A DNA stretch of 64,000 bases from Plasmodiophora brassicae. Lineage: Eukaryota > Endomyxa: Phytomyxea > Phytomyxea > Plasmodiophorida. Positions 51,011 to 60,412 of the stretch are shown piece after piece. Within the stretch, counting starts at the first letter, position 1. Each line of letters opens with the position of its first letter. The translations under genes were made by a program, and so were the position numbers. Where the stretch lies: NCBI GenBank assembly GCA_036867785.1, contig CP145409.1, positions 868,001 through 932,000 of the forward strand. The letters are read 5' to 3'. The notes under the pieces are model-generated. The model was given only the letters and a program-made list of their open reading frames with translations, did no database searches and had not been told where the DNA came from.

Positions 51011-53119
51011 TTATGTCACTGTATTGGCAATACGCTCCATGGTCGCTAGGCGAATCTCGAGGTCAGGTGTGTCGGGGAACACTTTCCGCAGTTCGCTTGC
51101 CACGTGGAGAACGTTGTCTTTGATGGGCTTCAGTATGATTCGTTCCGTGAACGCGTTATTGAGGTACAATGAGAGCTTCTCGCGCATGGCGGCGAATTCT
51201 GCAACGAAGTAGCCATCGTCCGACTTCATAATGGTATCGCGCGCATTTCGCAGCCGCTCTTGATCGTCGCGAGGGGATGGTGCCCCATCAGTTGACTGTC
51301 TGGCGAAATGTGTAAGGCGCTGCGTGGCCTGCTCGATGAATTTCTCGCATTCTGCTTTCAAGTCCCGCTCAACGTCCCGTTTCGAATCGACTTCGACCTG
51401 GTGCGTCAACGTCAGGCTTGGAAGGTGGCCTGACACCAGCATGCGAAACGAATCGGTGACGTGCGACAGATCCAGTGCACGTTCCACTGTGGCAAAGTCT
51501 GCGTCGAAAGGCGCTATCTGTTCCCGCAGAATCACAAAGTGCTTGATGAGGAACAGATGCGGGTCTGGCAGGGTCCGGCTGGCGGATCTCAACGATGTGA
51601 TACACGCCGCAACGGCGTCCTGTGCAAGCATCTCGAATACGTGCCGCTCGACAGAACGATACACCTTCGACAAGAGCAGCAGGCAGCGTTCCAGAGTCGG
51701 GAACCAGACGTTGACTTTCGCAGGATAATCAAGGTCGTCAGCGGACGGGATGAACCCGGATATCTCTGCGCGGATGAAGACCTGGGCGCGATAGATCAGC
51801 CGCTCCTGCACGTCCTCCACCGTCCTGTTCAGCGCCGGCACAATAGCCGTCAGATCCTCTCCGCGGGGAGCCACCTGCTCGTCCAGGATCTCGACACGGA
51901 TGATGTTGACGACGTCGGCGAGAGCATCCAGGTCCTCCTCGTAGATGATACGAGGGCGGATTTGCATGTAGAAGACGGAACACATGCTGGACACGAGCTG
52001 TTCCAGTTGCGTCCGGACGAACGGGTCGTGAAAGAACTCGACGAACAACCTCGACTCGACAGAGCACATCGTCAGCAAGTGCATGCACGCGCTCCTGGCG
52101 AACTCGCCCAGATCCGACGACGCTGACAGTGAGACCAGCCGGGCCGCTGTTGTCTCGTACAGGATCGAGTGGCGCGTGTTGTAGTACACCTGAACGCACT
52201 CCAGCAGGGCATCTTCATATTCGGGATGTGCCAGGCGTCGCTGCTCAAGCAGGGCAATTCGAGGCTGGACCGTGACGGCAGCAGCACGCATCTCAATCAA
52301 GCCGCTGTCAGCGGGAGCGGCCGCCGCTTCCAGTATCAGCGAACTGATATGGGCACAGAGTTTCGTCAAGGCGCGCGTTCGCAGCTGCTGGAACCGGACC
52401 AGGTGCTGTCGGGCATCGGTGCTGTCAAGGTGCTCGCTCATGAACGATATACATTGGTCGATCCGCGCCAGGATCGTCGCCCACTCCTCCGGGGAGAAGT
52501 TCACCGCCAGCGACAGCCGATGGACGATCCTGCCAGCGTCGTCGAAGTGGGACAGGACTTCGCGAAGGTAATCCGCCTGCGCCAACAGCTCGTCCTTCGA
52601 CGCCGTTAACGTCGTACACGCATCGCGTATCTCATTCGTTGTCGACTCGACAGCCACGTTGAGTGCCAGGACGGCATCCAAACGCGTCGACGCCTGGTGC
52701 ACCAGGCCGAGCAGTTCAGACAAGGTCGCGCGTAACCTGGTCACCGTTTCCAGTCGCAGGCGTGCGTCGGCAATCAGGTCGGCCAGCTCGGGGCCAGGCT
52801 CGGCCTGCAATTCCGCCCGCTCCCCCATGATCTTCCGCAGGATATCGTCGGCGGCGGGCTCCTCCGCGACATCCTCCGCCGCAACGACCTTGCGACGCGG
52901 CCGCCGATCAAGGCAGGCCTGCAGGGACCGCGCCAGGGCCGCCCCTTCGCGGCTGTCGACGTTGGCGTCCCAGGACGCCATCGCCTCCCGGACGCTCAGC
53001 GTCGCCTCCGCCGCCGCCGCCGACCCCATTTGGAAAAATGGCGTCCCCGATGACGATGACGATCGCAACACGCTCGGGACGAACGTAGTATGCACACGGA
53101 TCGTCGACATATAGAGCAT
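51011..53119 (-). CDS. COG3: Conserved oligomeric Golgi complex subunit 3 (COG3)
   Basis: COG tethers retrograde vesicles at the Golgi. A single 702-codon exon. An alternative start MSTIRVHTT lies three codons in. The N-terminus includes a coiled-coil stretch, then family sequence: LLAQADYLREVLSHFDDAGRIVHRLSLAVNF, the central FYMQIRPRIIYEEDLDALADVVNIIRVEILDEQV, VWFPTLERCLLLLSKVYRSVE, and DPHLFLIKHFVILREQIAPFDADF, the most conserved block of COG3. It is shorter than human (828) but like fungal and protist versions. No membrane segment, as expected for a peripheral tether. Confidence 0.92.
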   Translation of the reverse strand: MLYMSTIRVHTTFVPSVLRSSSSSGTPFFQMGSAAAAEATLSVREAMASWDANVDSREGAALARSLQACLDRRPRRKVVAAEDVAEEPAADDILRKIMGERAELQAEPGPELADLIADARLRLETVTRLRATLSELLGLVHQASTRLDAVLALNVAVESTTNEIRDACTTLTASKDELLAQADYLREVLSHFDDAGRIVHRLSLAVNFSPEEWATILARIDQCISFMSEHLDSTDARQHLVRFQQLRTRALTKLCAHISSLILEAAAAPADSGLIEMRAAAVTVQPRIALLEQRRLAHPEYEDALLECVQVYYNTRHSILYETTAARLVSLSASSDLGEFARSACMHLLTMCSVESRLFVEFFHDPFVRTQLEQLVSSMCSVFYMQIRPRIIYEEDLDALADVVNIIRVEILDEQVAPRGEDLTAIVPALNRTVEDVQERLIYRAQVFIRAEISGFIPSADDLDYPAKVNVWFPTLERCLLLLSKVYRSVERHVFEMLAQDAVAACITSLRSASRTLPDPHLFLIKHFVILREQIAPFDADFATVERALDLSHVTDSFRMLVSGHLPSLTLTHQVEVDSKRDVERDLKAECEKFIEQATQRLTHFARQSTDGAPSPRDDQERLRNARDTIMKSDDGYFVAEFAAMREKLSLYLNNAFTERIILKPIKDNVLHVASELRKVFPDTPDLEIRLATMERIANTVT

Positions 53120-53143
53120 ACTAAGGTTTAAACGGAGGCCATG

Positions 53144-54022
53144 CTAGTAGTGTACGGGCGGCTGCTGGTGTTCAGCCGAGGAGGAGGCCGTGCCGGCGCC
53201 AGGGACGGGGTCGGACGCCCTGCTGACCTTGAAGATGTCGGGGGCCGGGTCGCATAGCAGGTCGCTGAAGTACGCGATCAGGTCTCTCTTGATCTTCTCG
53301 TCGACGATGATCCACCGGACCAGGTTGTCGCGGCTGACGATGCGCCTGGGCACCGCAATGGCAATGTCATTCGGGAGCGGCCAAAGCGCCACACAAATGC
53401 GGACGTACATCAGCTGATCGGGCTTGTCGAATATGAGGCCTGACTGCATGGCGAAGCTCTGGAAAACGGTTCCGTACAGAACCGTCATCTGAAGGCCAGG
53501 GTTCGCTATCGCAAACGTGTTCACGACGGTTTTCACCCGCGTGATCAACCCTTCATCGTACAGCGTCTGTCGGCAGGCTTCGGCGAATATCCGGAACAGG
53601 GCATTCGTTGTGGACCCGCGCAGGCACAACTGATAGGAGAAGATGTTCTCGGTCTCGTCGGGGAGGACCGCCGCGAAACACGGCGTCTGGTAGGCCGGGT
53701 GCATCACGACGCGTATCGCAGCCGGTATAGCGTGGCCGTTGAGTATCTGGCCGGCAAGCGGATGCCGGGACAGCAGGCCGGTGATCAGCGAGTAGTGGGT
53801 CGGGTTCAGCACCTCGCCGGGGACGTACGCGCCCAGGATCTCGCGAACCTCCTGCAGTCTCATTTTCCCCTGCCTCATCAGCTCATCACGCCGGCGCCGG
53901 TGCAGGTCGGCATGGTCGACCGGCGGCGGTGCACGCGTGCCGATGCGCCGGAAACTGCCCCGTTGCCTCATGACCAGGCGCAACATGGGCTGCATTGTCG
54001 ACCGGACGACGCAGTTGCGCAT
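53144..54022 (-). CDS. Conserved-looking protein of unknown function, possible mitochondrial import signal
   Basis: A single-exon 292-residue frame. The first ~35 residues (MRNCVVRSTMQPMLRLVMRQRGSFRRIGTR) are basic and lack acidic residues, suggesting a mitochondrial presequence; inner starts are at Met10 and Met13. The middle is a globular alpha/beta region (LQEVREILGAYVPGEVLNPTHYSLITGLL, RVVMHPAYQTPCFAAVLPDETENIFSYQLCL, YVRICVALWPLPNDIAIAVPRR). The C-terminus is disordered. I recognise no family. It lies between COG3 and ARL1, all on the minus strand. Confidence 0.65.
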   Translation of the reverse strand: MRNCVVRSTMQPMLRLVMRQRGSFRRIGTRAPPPVDHADLHRRRRDELMRQGKMRLQEVREILGAYVPGEVLNPTHYSLITGLLSRHPLAGQILNGHAIPAAIRVVMHPAYQTPCFAAVLPDETENIFSYQLCLRGSTTNALFRIFAEACRQTLYDEGLITRVKTVVNTFAIANPGLQMTVLYGTVFQSFAMQSGLIFDKPDQLMYVRICVALWPLPNDIAIAVPRRIVSRDNLVRWIIVDEKIKRDLIAYFSDLLCDPAPDIFKVSRASDPVPGAGTASSSAEHQQPPVHY

Positions 54023-54124
54023 TCTGCCCCTCGAAACAGGACAGGGTCACCACCAGTCACCACTCACCAGTCACCACGGGGTAACAGCTAACGACAACCT
54101 GATCGTACAGTTTACATAATATTG

Positions 54125-54899
54125 TCATTTCGTGGCGCGCAACTGATCGACGATCCACTTCAGGCCGTCGGTGACGCCTTCGCCCGTCTTCGCGGATGCC
54201 GCGCAGATGTGCCAAGGGCGGTCGCGAAGACGCGTCAGACCAAGGGCGTTGGAAAGGTCGCCGGCGGGTGTAGCACCCGGGATGTCCTGCTTGTTCGCCA
54301 TGACGAGGACCATAACGCCGCCAAGCTCTTCTTCCTCCAGGACGCCCAGCAGCTCCGTTCTGGCCAACTCGAATCGATCGCGGTCGGTGCTGTCGACGAC
54401 GTAGATGATTGCGTCTGTGTTCTTGACGTATAGCCTCCTGGATAGCACACGTCACCAAAGGCTGTACTATGAATTATGCTACAGCAATACCAATATCTTC
54501 TGATACTTGTTTGCCCTGGATAATGCATCGCTTAGACGTTCCGGACCGGCTATCAGATTCGAGCACCGCTTACCTCCGAGATCCCACATCGCAATATGGA
54601 CGTTATCGACAACGCAATGCTGCATATTGAAACTAGAAACCACCGTCGGCTTGGTTCGTACACCCGAAAATCGTACAGAGAGTTACCCAACTGTTGGTAT
54701 TGTCGCCGTGGATATGCTGTCCGGTTTGTGGATTCGATTCAGCAGTGTCGTCTTGCCTGGTCAGCCGCCGTCCACAGGTCAGGCGCGGGTTCCGCAGCAT
54801 CCCATGACGGTTACCTGCATTGTCCAGCCCCAGGAGCAGCAGTCGACGCTCCTTGCCGCCAAACCATCTGGCCCAGAGCGTCGACAGCAGCAGGCCCAT
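54125..54899 (-). CDS. ARL1: ARF-like GTPase ARL1
   Basis: ARL1 recruits golgins and ARFGEFs to the trans-Golgi. Exons 54899-54815, 54756-54687, 54632-54574, 54515-54469 and 54421-54125 give 185 residues in exact frame. MGLLLSTLW carries the myristoylated Gly2. P-loop LGLDNAGKTTLL, switch I TIPTVGFN, switch II WDLGGQTSIRRYW, NKQD in VLVMANKQDIPGA and SAKTGEGV are all present, as is the ARL1-like NTDAIIYVVDSTDRDR...LEEEELGG. Only the GG|GQTS and CATA|AC splice choices keep the switch regions intact. Arl1 rather than Arf1 is favoured by the LEEEEL and IIYVVDS signatures. Confidence 0.92.
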
Positions 54900-55212
54900 C
54901 GATGGCGCGCCTGACGCACTTGCCAAATCCGGCGGGCGCAGTACGGTACCAGTGGGGCCTCGATCGAACTGGGTCGAATCTCCTGGCACACCTGCATGAA
55001 CTGGGGTCACCAGGCACCGGACCTGGGACCCCATACAAACGAGGGTTATGCGGCCAGGTGCTTCAAGTGAATGCCGCGTCCGATGCCTTCGTAACCATCG
55101 AGAGCAGAATGCACGTCCAACCCAGTCGTCATTTGCGGTTGGAATAATAGTATATGCTGATAGTGTGGGTTTGATGAGTTCGGCGTCCCTGACGAAGCAG
55201 GGATGTGGACGA

Positions 55213-56076
55213 CTACGATGAGCCGGATTCAACCTGGGGTATCGTCTGCAAGCTCAGCGTGCCGGTAACGCCATGATGGTCGCTGAGATCCTGAACCTCG
55301 CCGTCCACCTCACCGAGGAAGGCGGTGGTCACGTTGACGACGGCAGGTGGCGTCTTCCCATTACAGTGTTCGACAGCGAAACAGTAGTCCAAATGCCACG
55401 AGCGTTGGCCTGGGCACTTTCTGGCCGCGTTCGTGTTCGTGGCCGGGTCCCACGATCGCCAGGCCGCTCGCGACGGGTCGATAATTGGCCCGGTCGCACG
55501 AAGAATGCTCATCATGTCATTGTACTCGTCCGACTGGTACTCGACGTTCAGGTCGCCCGCAACGAGCATGACGTCGACGTTGACGCTCAACCTGTCGATG
55601 AACGAGCGCATCTGAAGCAGTTGCCGACGACGGATGCGCCTTGCCTTCTCGGTGTGTCCCGATTGCAAGTGTGCACCGATCAGGCCGAACGTCGTCCCGC
55701 TAATGTTCGTGATGACGAATGCGATCCCCTTGGCGGCCAACGCGTCCGTCCCACACGCAGCCGTGAACGCTTGCGTCGTCTGGTACAAGATGGGCTGCCT
55801 TGAACAGATGAAGACGCCGCCGTTGAGGATGGCACAGCACCGCGTCGGCCGGGAGGTGCACACATATCCGCGATCGCGCAACGCAGACGACAGGACACGG
55901 CGAGCCACGGGCGAGAACGCCTCAGAGAAGACGATCAGGTCACAATCGTCGAATGCGCTGGATCCGGGCACCGCAGCCAGCCTGGGCATGGATGGCGGTA
56001 ATCGAAGGGCGCGCTGCAACGGCCCAGGGAAGCTCTGCACATTGAGGGCAACGACCTTGGCCATTGCCATCGTCAT
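55213..56076 (-). CDS. Neutral sphingomyelinase (endonuclease/exonuclease/phosphatase fold)
   Basis: A single-exon 287-residue frame. It follows the bacterial-type/nSMase C pattern: VVALNVQSFPG, LIVFSEAFSP (Mg2+-binding Glu), NGGVFICSRQPI, DALAAKGIAFVITNISG, LIGAHLQSGH, RRRQLLQMRSFID, VMLVAGDLNVEYQSDEYNDMMSIL, HLDYCFAVEH and LSDHHGVTG with the catalytic SDH. The full set of metal and catalytic residues is present. There is no signal peptide or membrane segment, unlike bacterial secreted enzymes or nSMase2, so it may act in the cytosol or enter the secretory route another way. It hydrolyses sphingomyelin or a related sphingolipid. Confidence 0.82.
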   Translation of the reverse strand: MTMAMAKVVALNVQSFPGPLQRALRLPPSMPRLAAVPGSSAFDDCDLIVFSEAFSPVARRVLSSALRDRGYVCTSRPTRCCAILNGGVFICSRQPILYQTTQAFTAACGTDALAAKGIAFVITNISGTTFGLIGAHLQSGHTEKARRIRRRQLLQMRSFIDRLSVNVDVMLVAGDLNVEYQSDEYNDMMSILRATGPIIDPSRAAWRSWDPATNTNAARKCPGQRSWHLDYCFAVEHCNGKTPPAVVNVTTAFLGEVDGEVQDLSDHHGVTGTLSLQTIPQVESGSS

Positions 56077-56662
56077 TAATTATCCCACAGGGCTGAACCG
56101 TCATAGATTTTGGTTGCCGGGGTAGGGATCGTATCTTCTGTCGTATGTACTCCGTAGTCGACCCACCACTCACTGTCTCGTGTCGCACCGTCGCAGCCCA
56201 CGCTGTCCTCACACGCGCAACGCCATCGATTCGCAGGCCGCAACGCAACAGCCATAATGGATTCGCATCAGGTATCGTCTGGGGACACCCTGGCGCTTCG
56301 GTCTTCCCCCCACGATTGGCAAGACCTGGTATACGTACAATACAACGTCGGATGCCAAGTTCTTTGTGCAAAGCCGCTTGTGATGCGCATCGGTTCAGTC
56401 TATGGCGTTGGGCAGATCAACAAACAGGACGGCTTCATGAACTAACGTTTAGAAGAGCACTGGGGATTGGAGGCGTATCGACTCGTGGACCGGGCCGGGT
56501 CAGGAGGCAGTCGCTAAATTTATCAAGGGACGTAACGTTGTGCCACGCTCGTCGTCAGACAAAACGCCTTCCGCAAGGCCTGACGCGTTGCGGGCTTGCG
56601 ACGACCCGACCGTCTCCACCTGACGGCTGCACGCCACTGCTGCGAACCGCGATCAGCCAACG
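56077..56662. promoter_or_regulatory. Divergent promoter region of sphingomyelinase and OGDH, no gene seen
   Basis: About 590 bases between two start codons that point away from each other. Short frames on both strands have no family features. No clear promoter motif stands out. Confidence 0.4.
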
Positions 56663-59600
56663 ATGATGCGCGCCATGCGTCATGGGCGGCGCCCTCTGGC
56701 GATGTGCCGGGCCAGGCGCCTGCAATCGTCCGGCGAGATATGGCGCGGGGCGAACGCCGCCTACATGGATGCCATGTTTGAGCGGTGGCGTTCGGATCCG
56801 AAATCGGTCCACGCTTCCTGGGATGCATACTTCCGCTCTGGGCAGTTCACAACGCCGCCGGCTGCTGGATCAGGTGTGTCGTGTATGTCGGAGGCTCGCC
56901 AACCAGGCTGACGCAGTCGGCTAGGCGCTCAGGTATCGTCTTCCCTGGGTACAGACCCATCCGTGAGCACCCTGTCCAACAAGGTAACGCAACTGATTCG
57001 CGCGTACCAAGTCAGGGGTCATTATGCTGCTGATCTCGGTGAGGACGGATGGGCAACGATGTTCGCTGCGGGCTGCTCTGAATAATTTCGATGCAGACCC
57101 CCTCGGCATCACTCGCCATGGCATCGACCGCCAGTTTATTGCGGAAGACGAATTTTCACTGAGCAAATTCGGGCTGTCGGAAGCAGATCTTGACCGCACT
57201 GTCAATATCGGCCTGCCTGGGACGAAGGGCTTCCAGGACCCATCTCGTTCACCGATTACTCTGCGGGCTCTTATTGAGCAGCTGAAGCAGACGTACACCA
57301 GGCACATTGGTGTGGAGTACATGCATATCCCGGACCGAGGTATCAAGATCGCACTCACAGCATTTCCCCGGCGCACACAATGACTGTTGGGAACAGACCA
57401 ATGCAACTGGATCCGCGATCAAATTGAGACAGCGGAGCCATTCTCCTTCGCGAAAGAGGGCTGCGGTCGTATCCTCGATCGACTGACGTGGGCGGATCAC
57501 TTTGAGCGATTCCTCGCGCAAAAGTGGTCAACCGCGAAACGATTCGGCCTGGAGGGCGCCGAAGCAGTCATTCCGGGCATGAAACAGTTGATCGACCACG
57601 CCGCATCAATCGGTTGGCATTGTTGAATGCATTCGGTAATGCGTTTGCGTCCCGGGGTTGACACCTTCGCACACAGGCGTTAAGGAAGTCGTGCTTGGCA
57701 TGCCCCACCGTGGCCGTCTTAATGTGCTCGCCAACGTTGTTCGGAAGCCCCTGCAGGATATCTTCACGGAATTCTCTGGTGGCGGTGACACGTCCGAATT
57801 CGAAGGTTCGAGGTCCCCGTCATGCCATGTATGGTGGGCTTAACGATTACGTATAGGAAGTGGCGACGTTAAGTACCACCTGGGGATGTCATTTAATCGT
57901 CCTGTTTATGGTGGTGGCAACGTTCACTTGAGTCTGTTGGCGAACCCGTCGCATCTCGAAGCCGTCAATCCAGTGGTGCTTGGGAAGTCTCGTGCCAAAC
58001 AGTTCTACAAGTACGATCTAGGTATACAATTAGTTGCAGGTTCTGTTTGCGGCCACTAATTTCAAATGCAGACCACTCCCGTGTATTGCCGTTGCTGCTC
58101 CATGGCGACGCAGCGTTCTCTGGCCAGGGAGTCGTCTACGAGACGATGGGCCTGAACGACCTACCCAGCTACACCGTCGGCGGCACTGTCCACATCATTG
58201 TCAACAACCAGATTGGGTTTACAACCGACCCCTTCAAGTAAGTCCCAGCGTTTTCTTTCCGTGGTCTCGTTTGTCGAACGTTGCTGCCCCAGGTCGCGCT
58301 CTTCCGCTTATTGCAGCGATATCGCGAAAGCCTTCAATGCTCCAGTTTTTCACGTGAACGGAAATGATCCTGAGTCTGTTGTTCGGGTCCACCACTTGGC
58401 AGCGGCATGGCGGCAACAGTAACATTTGCGCACTGTCATAATTGAGGTCGGAAACGAAATTGCTCTTAGGTTCGGCGCCGATGTCGTTATCGACCTCGTC
58501 TGCTACCGTAAATTCGGGCACAATGAGATCGATGAACCGATGTTCACTCAGGTTTGTGCCTATTCTGCTGCGTTGCACTGTAGCTAATCTCGGTTTGCCA
58601 GCCATTAATGTATCGCAAGATCGCCAAGATGCCATCTGTTCTCGACCTGTACCGCAAGAAGCTTGCAGACGAAAATATCATTTCTGCCGACGAGGCGAAT
58701 GAGGTCATTCCTCGATTGTCCCGGTTTCCGGTGCCATCCTGTAACCGCCCTGTAGATCTCAAACAAAGCTACTGCTCTAATCGAATCGGCATTCGGGGAC
58801 TCCCGTGAAAAGAGGGTGGTATCTACCGACTGGCTGTCGACAAACTGGGAGGGCCTCAAAGCTCCCTCCCAGCACTCGCTGCGGAAGATGACTGGCGTTG
58901 ACCAAGGCACTTTACTGTCGATCGGGGAAAAGTCGGACACCGTTCGCCTATCGTTGTTGGCCTGTTCTAATATCTGTACGGGTATCAGGTTGTGCACGAC
59001 GCCCGAAGGATTCAATGTGCACCGTCGGCTTGCGAACATCCTGAAGAACAAAGAATCGATGTTTGAATCACAGGCCAGCTTCGATTGGGGGACAGCAGAA
59101 GCACTTGCGTTCGGCTCGCTGCTGCTGGAGAAGATTCACGTTCGTCTGAGCGGGCAAGATGTCGAACGTGGCACATTCTCGCATCGGCATGCCGTTCTGC
59201 ATGACCAAGTCCTGGGCAACACTGATCCCTACGTTCCGCTTTCGCAACTCTCCAGCGACCAGGCGAAGTTCACTGTCTCGAACTCGAACCTGAGCGAATT
59301 CGGTGTTCTTGGATTCGAGCTTGGCTACTCCCTGGAGAACCCGCACGCCCTCATTCTATGGGAAGCCCAGTTCGGCGACTTCGCCAATGGTGCTCAGGTC
59401 ATCTTCGACCAGTTCATTTCGTGTGGGGAGGCCAAGTGGTTGCGCCAGTCTGGCATTGTTGTCCTGCTACCGCACGGGTACGAGGGTCAAGGCCCGGAAC
59501 ATAGCTCGGCGCGCCTCGAACGGTTCCTGCAAATGTGCTCCGAAGACGAAGACACGATTCCGCTCATGGCGGAAAACGTCAGCACCCAGGTCCAGAAATC

Positions 59601-60234
59601 AAACTGGCAGGTCGTTATGCCATCGACCCCTGCCAACTACTTCCACGTCCTTCGCCGGCAGGTGCACAGGCAGTTCAGGAAGCCCCTCATTGTCATGAAT
59701 CCGAAATCGCTGTTGCGGCACAAGCTGGCCGTGTCCACGCTTCAGGACATGGCTGGAGAGTCCCGGTTCCTTCGGGTGATCCCGGAGTCACGCCCCGAGA
59801 TTGTGAACAACGCCAGCGACGTCAAGAAACTGGTGTTCTGCAGTGGGAAAGTCTACTACGACTTGCTCGAGCATGCCGGCGACAAGCACAACGATGTTGC
59901 TCTTTGCCGCGTTGAGCAGTTGTCTCCGTTCCCGTTCGACAGGGTCGCTGAAGAAGCCGAACGCTATCCCAACGCGGAAATCGTCTGGGCACAGGAGGAA
60001 CCCAAGAACATGGGCGCCTACACGTACGTCAAGTCGCGTCTCCTGACCGCTCTTAGCAGCAGCCGCGATCTTCACAACATTGTACGTTGGTCGGAATCCG
60101 AACGTTGATGACGAATCTGAATTGGCCTCCTCTAGCAATACGTTGGTCGGCCGCCGTCTGCATCTCCGGCCACCGGTTTCGCAAGCGTCCACAAGAAGGA
60201 GTTTGAAGACATCATGCACGGCGTGTTCGGGTGA
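56663..60234 (+). CDS. OGDH: 2-oxoglutarate dehydrogenase E1, mitochondrial
   Basis: The thiamine-diphosphate E1 of the TCA-cycle 2-oxoglutarate complex. Twelve exons (56663-56873, 56925-57038, 57097-57339, 57397-57612, 57677-57805, 57857-58021, 58072-58237, 58293-58418, 58470-58551, 58602-58703, 58756-60081, 60136-60234) sum to 2979 nt, 992 residues (about 1,010-1,020 in yeast and human). A basic presequence is followed by [95 protein letters not shown], the thiamine loop around [47 protein letters not shown], and the end [22 protein letters not shown]. The last exon uses an acceptor after CCTCTAG at 60135. Complete. Confidence 0.95.
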
Positions 60235-60412
60235 TCAGACGTCCATTCTCGATACAAAATGTATCGTGGTTGTATCCCTAAACGATTGGCTGCGGGCCGT
60301 CAGGTTCAATCAGGCACCTTCGTGGCAGTACGCGCGCGTGACACTCGGTGTATGCAAACGGGGCCCGTTGCCCCGGTGGTGATATCGCATTCGGTTTAAG
60401 CATGGTCGATGA

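Noticed and set aside
60080-60234. Frameshift at the end of OGDH
   Set aside because: The apparent break (IVR then YVGRNP in another frame) disappears when a 54-nt intron, 60082-60135, is used; the end then reads [14 protein letters not shown] as in other OGDH proteins.
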